Source: Aplidium turbinatum
Taxonomy: Eukaryota > Chordata > Ascidiacea > Aplousobranchia > Polyclinidae
Direction of reading: 5' to 3'
NCBI GenBank assembly: GCA_918807975.1
Contig: OU964932.1
Location: forward strand, 3,286,001-3,350,000
Length of the DNA stretch: 64,000 bases
Both the position numbers and the translations under genes were made by a program. Each line of letters starts with the position of its first letter. Within the stretch, counting starts at the first letter, position 1. The notes under the pieces were generated by a model. That model was not told the origin of the DNA, did not search any database, and was given only the letters and a program-made list of their open reading frames with translations. Shown one piece after another: positions 42,101 to 48,100 of this stretch.

Positions 42101-45100
42101 CGTCCTTTCAACGTCTCTGAAGATCAACCATCAATGACCACGTGTTACTTTATTGTTGGCTCAAAAGCTTTAATCTTGAACCCAAATCACTTAAAATTAA
42201 CTACCGCTCTTAGTTGGACTTAATCCTAATTAACTCCTTGATTTGGCAAGCAACCAACGCATATAGTGTGACGTTTACATGTTACACAACTTATATACAA
42301 GGAACTACTTAGGCAAATCCACAAACGCAAGATTACAGCTAGAAGAAGAGAATGCTGATATTTCACTTTACTTGAGGAGTAAGCTACTTACAACTTGTGA
42401 AAGCTTGGTTGGTTTAGTTGAAAAATCGTACCTTCTTATCTCTTGGGTTGGTTTGACTGATCTTTAAGAAATTGTCAAACTGGTAGGTCAGATATCCTGC
42501 TGATGTACAAACCAAACAGTCCACCTTTCACAATCTTGTACCCTTGTTCGCTCACCTGATCAAAAATGAACTGATCGTTGACGTCACAGACGTTTCCACA
42601 CTCTCCCACGTGACGTCCCAATCTACACCTTGTTACGTCATTGTCAGCATCAAAAACGTCCAGTCGGAATGTGGCGGGAATTCCTGGTTCGAAGCTGAAA
42701 CAAATCAAAAGGAAGTGAATTTTTGAAACTGTTAGTTAATTATTCATTAATTTACTGCAACAATAAGGAAAATAAAGTAATTTATTCAAAAAGGAAAAAC
42801 TGTTTAAAACACTAAACTGGCCATTTATTTTTTTATTGTTTATCCAATGCGAAGTGTATTGTTGTAATAAATACAGTCGTTTCTTTAAAACTGGAGTTAT
42901 ATAGGACCCTGAGACTTGTGTGCCAACGATGTCCGTTAAAGCGGCTATATTTTCACTCGTAAAATTAATTCAAAGCAGAGCTTATGAGACGTGGCTTAAT
43001 AGTGAATAGTGATGGTGACAAAACGTCATTGCCTATTATCATTGTGACGTAGTTAATGGCTATCGAGCGTACAGTTATGACGAAATGTGTTGGTGTTGAT
43101 CCTTAAGATAAGCTGCGATTAAATCTAATTTCACTTAATTGCCGTTTGATTGTGACGTCACTATGCGGTAACACTTGGGTAGTTCAATGAAAGTTGTTTC
43201 AACCGACGGTAGATGTTCAGAAAGCCTGCCATAAAGTTTTGTAGTTATTTGTAGGTTTTAAAGCTACTTGTTGGTAGAGAAATGCTTATAATTAAACTCA
43301 CACAGATAGTTTGCCAAATCTTTACCGAAGTATGAGCTTATCAATACAATTCAAGTATTTTAAGAAGTAGTGGAAAATAACTCTGGTATCTTAAAACCTG
43401 TTTTTTAATTCACTTGTTCATTGGTTGTCAGAAACAAAAAAATTCAATTTTCAGTATTTAGTTAAATCAAAAACAAAACATTTTCGTTGCAAGCATTCTT
43501 TATACTACCGGTATGGAGTTTAATAGTTTAGTTGAACTACATTCTTTTGTGAACACTACACATCACTTCACAGGAATCAAAGACTTTATCAGCTGAGCTT
43601 CAAAAACTGTGACTCATCGGAAGAAATCCCCATGTCCTTTCAAAATAACGTGAAAACGATTTGTTGTAAAATTTGCGATACATATCAACAGTCAGGCCCG
43701 GATTTAGGGGGGGGCAGAGGAGGCAGTTGCCCCGGGCCCCCCGACTTTTGAAGGGCCCCCTATGTGGAAAAAAATGTGATTTTGTGTTATTTTATTCCTT
43801 TTGACCTTTAAAGTTTCTGCAAAATACTGTGCAGTACTGAACTGATGCTACTGCAGACGTAGAGATGGTTTTTACGCGCCGTAGGCGCGAAAAATTTTTT
43901 TGCACGGGGGCCCCCCGATCTAAAAGTGCCCCGGGCCCCCCATCAGCTAAATCCGGCCCTGTCAACAGTTAGGCTTATTATGACAAAGACTTAAAGACGC
44001 TGACGCTAAGATGCGAACACCGAAATCTCGCAGAACTGGTTGATGAAGGTGAACAGAAATTAAAGAATAAATGTGTTGATAAAAAAAAAACTGCTACGCC
44101 ATGCAGAAACTAAACTGGTTTGCAGGTTATATTTTGAAAACTAAACTGTTTTATTTTCAGTGATTGAAACTGAGTTAAACTGATGCTGAACATGAATTCA
44201 GTTTAATTTGAAATGAAATGCTCATGATCATTCATCAATAGACGTTCATATCTGTTCTTAAACTTATGGAATCAATTTCCAAAATCATAAATCTTTTTAT
44301 CGCTGAAACCATTTCTATCTACTGCAAGGATATGGTTGCCCGTTATTTAAGGGTTAGTAATTGTAGCTGTGTGTTGTAATCTGACATATTTTATCAACGT
44401 TTCATGTCTGTGTAATGAAAAGTAAGCAATTTATTGCTGTACAAACGTATCATCATTGTTGACACACAGCAATAGATGGTCTGTGAGGTGGTGTGGTGTG
44501 TCTTTTGATTGGTCCATTCTAGTTTACTATACTCACATTATGGTAAGAGGTGAGGTAACAACAGGAGCGCTATTTGGTCGGCCGGTGTCGCTACGTTCAC
44601 CGAGAAGCAGCGAGGTACTGAGCGACCATTGTGACGTCTCGTCCGTCGATACAGTAGAAGCCCAACAACAATACATGTATCTGTGCAAGAAATGTTGTTT
44701 GGGGGTGACTTTGTTCATGAAATGGTCACGGCCGCGCAACGTTTCATGGAATCATGTCGGCTTAAAAATTGGACTCTACATATTAAACATAAAAAATAAC
44801 ATTAGCTAAGATTCAAACTTAAAAAGATCATTATAGTTAAGAGATCTCCATTTCAATTGGGTTGTTGTGGGAAGAATATTAATGGTTGATATTCACGCCA
44901 AGCATTAACATAACTACTCAATGCACTGGGTGAGCAACTTTCCTCAACAGCTGAATGTTGCTGTTGTGGGGAGGGAAGACTTTGCGCTGGCAATGTCTCC
45001 AAGCAAACCCATGGCTGTTCAAAAGTTTAATAAAAATAAATAGTTAAAACTTTTCACGCAACAAGCCATTTACAACGTTTATTATATTTACCAACGTTAT

Positions 45101-48100
45101 TGCCACAATTGTTTTCAAAAATATACAGAAAAGATTTCTTTACTTACGATATTTCAAAAGGCCCGTTTGTGTTGAACACATGACTAAAGGTGTTGTGGCC
45201 GACAGTGTAATCCATTTCCTGATTGAAGTCGGCACAGCGAACAGCTACCAATTAAAACATAGAAGTGTGGCTGACAAGAATGGACCAATTACATACAATA
45301 AACAAGTTACGACCTCAGATTGTGTCTAGTTTTGATGCACAACTGAAACAGTTGTAAACTAAAACTTTGGTAATTATTGTCATAAACTAAAACATAGGCT
45401 AATCAAGTTGGAGTAAAGACAATGTGGCAACATCTAAATTTTGAGAATCATTTCTTCGGGTATTTCATAAGTTGCATAATGTTACTCGCCAACGTAATGA
45501 TGACTAAGTGCTTCCTTCTCGTGGGGTAGTGGAGTTTTGGAGACTAAAAGCAAAATCATCCCGGAATCGAGATACTTACTGTGTTAATAAAAATATTTGA
45601 AACGTCGAGATTGTGAGTGTATGGTTTGTAGCACATCTTGATACGAAGCCTTTTCGCTTTTTAATTTATTCAAGTTTTTTTTTCGAATAAATATGCCATT
45701 GTGTGTCATAATGTTTATGAAGTGTATAGCCTACCCTTGCATTTCTAGCACAGCACAAACGAAATAATTTCACAATCAAACCAAGTTTACCAATTGCTGT
45801 GTTACACACTCTAGTTATCACAACCGACCAGTGGCGTAGCTAGGGGGGGGGGGACCGCCCCGGGCGGCACGTCTGGGGGGCGGCACTTTCAGACAGGACG
45901 TTTTGTTTTTTTGTTGATAATGCAAAAGTACACGGAAAATAAAAGCAAACATAATGGCAACGGTCAAAATAGTGGCGTAGCCAAGGGGAAGGAGAGGTTT
46001 GGGGGTTACAACCCCCCTTTGGCACGCATGTGACGTCTCAGAATGCACCAAATCCAAATTATTTTTTCAAAATTTTCTGGGGGAGGCCCCCAGATCCCCC
46101 GTCGCTGGGTGTCGTCTTTGGCGAGAACGCCGTCGGGCTTCGACCGCCGGCCCTTAACCCCCCCCCCCCCCTTTTAAAATTACTGGTTACGCTACGGGTT
46201 CAAAACATACAATAATTCCACTTTAAGTCAATTAAAAAATTTCATTTTCACATGCTTTTTCTTGAAGGGGCGGCAAAATCTGAATCCGCCCCGGGCGGCA
46301 CATTCCCTAGCCACGCCACTGCAACCGACCTTTGCTCGTTAAATGCGTTTAAAAAAATCATGTCATGCAGAAAGGGAGCAAAATATTCCATGAATTAAAA
46401 GTAAGCGGCGCTTTTTCATGGCAACCTTTAAATGACGCGTCACGAATGCCGTAACGCATGACTGCAGTGTGGCCACGTTTCCCAGCTGGAAAGTCGTCTG
46501 CAGACAATGAATCAACGTAAAAGTTGCTGATTTACTGGTTGAGTTGTTATGAATTTCGATGGCTATTCTTTCGCAGAAAAGGTATCATAGTTACCGCGTA
46601 TCGACCAGTTCAGAAGATTAGCGACATTTGGCGATATCTATGCTTTCTTGAAGATATGTTTATCTATATCACTTTTCATTGAAAAGACAAAGGTCACTTG
46701 CACTGAAAAAGCTTTTTGATGATGAGTTGATCGAACTAATGTCTTGAGATAAACAAATAACATGCAGCCGACATAGCCTAATAAAACCAGAGCTTTTAAA
46801 ATAACTTTTAAAAGTTGAAAATTGAAATTGGAAAACATTTAAGAATTATGAGAAAAAGATTTAGTGATTTAAAAAGTTAATAATGAGCCAAACTACGTTT
46901 ATGGTGCAGATTAATACTTCTACAATATGCATTATTTTTTTGTAACTGATAGGTATAATACTATATATGCCTATTTATGAACTTTCATATGCGGCGACAC
47001 TCAATCTAACTATTTTAAACACATGAAAATTCTTGAAATGAAATTGTTTGTGGAATGCTATATATGTGCTGCCAGTCTACGTAATCTAACCTCAACGAAA
47101 GGTTAAGATCTGGCCCAAAGACGTGCTTCTACACAGGTATAACACAATTAACACATGTATTCAGTATCAACCTAAAGTTCATCTACCATGCACCTACATG
47201 GTACACCAAGCTGAATTGTTTGGCAAGGCTTTCATAAGATAATGGAATATGCAATGAGGCCTAAACTGCCATTCAACCTCCAGTTGTACTTTCCTGTTTT
47301 CTTGCCAAACAGGCACCGCGCCATTGAACAATGAACATGTTTGGCAACGAGCGATGATTAGCAGTCGTGTACCACTTAAAAATTAAGGAACACAAATGAC
47401 TGGAAAGTGCCTTTTTTGCAAACAATTATTTGACCTTTACCAAGAATTTGAAAACCATAGCCTGCGTCTCCAATATATATATAAACCATATAAAAATCTA
47501 TCCGTAACTTTCCAGACTGCAAAATCCGTTATTCTTACATCTGCAGACGTTGAATCAATGTAAAATCGACAGATTTTGCTATCTGGGATAGGGAAAAGTT
47601 GAACTAAATATTCATCAAAGCCCGCCGATGCCAGGTTTATCCTCTTACCAGTATCTCCAACAGGACCACTGCATCCGCTGGAGCACTGCCACCTTTGGTC
47701 ACTTCTTCCCAGCAGCTTTCCAGATTCAATGGTGGAATTGTCGCATCTTGTGTGTGAAAATTTCCAACCGAGGCGAAAGGAAAAGTTGATCTAAACATAG
47801 CAAATAAACACATCCCTTTAACGTCAGTCAGCATTGTATTGATGTCTTTAACTGATGTTTAATGGCCCATTAAACGTTCATAGCGTGCACAAGATACTAT
47901 CCAGTTCGTGTGTCTAATCCTAGAATTTTTTTCCTGCTGAAAAAAAGTTTTCTCTTCAGAGAAACTTCTTGTTGTGCAAGGCTATTGGTTAAATTTTATT
48001 CTGTGACTTACAACAATGTACTATTTAGAAATTCGCACACCTGGTATGTAGGCCTGCTGTGGGTATGCGATACAATTTCAGTGAACGTAAATTTTTCTCG

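Larger units (their letters stand above)
39501..42555. other. Intron 4
   Basis: Holds two palindromic MITE copies (40096-40177 and 41866-41938), listed separately. The rest is AT-rich. A GC-richer stretch at about 40577-40650 (AGACCCCAAGGGGTCCGGGT) has a short hairpin but no recognised identity. Confidence 0.5.
45245..47648. other. Intron 2
   Basis: Holds the nested hAT-like elements (45829-46321), and palindromic MITE copies at about 46481-46541 and 47510-47588. Nothing else is recognised. Confidence 0.5.

Noticed and set aside
44456-44809. 117-codon plus-strand open frame as a gene
   Set aside because: No similarity recognised; its composition oddity is reported as a finding instead of a gene.
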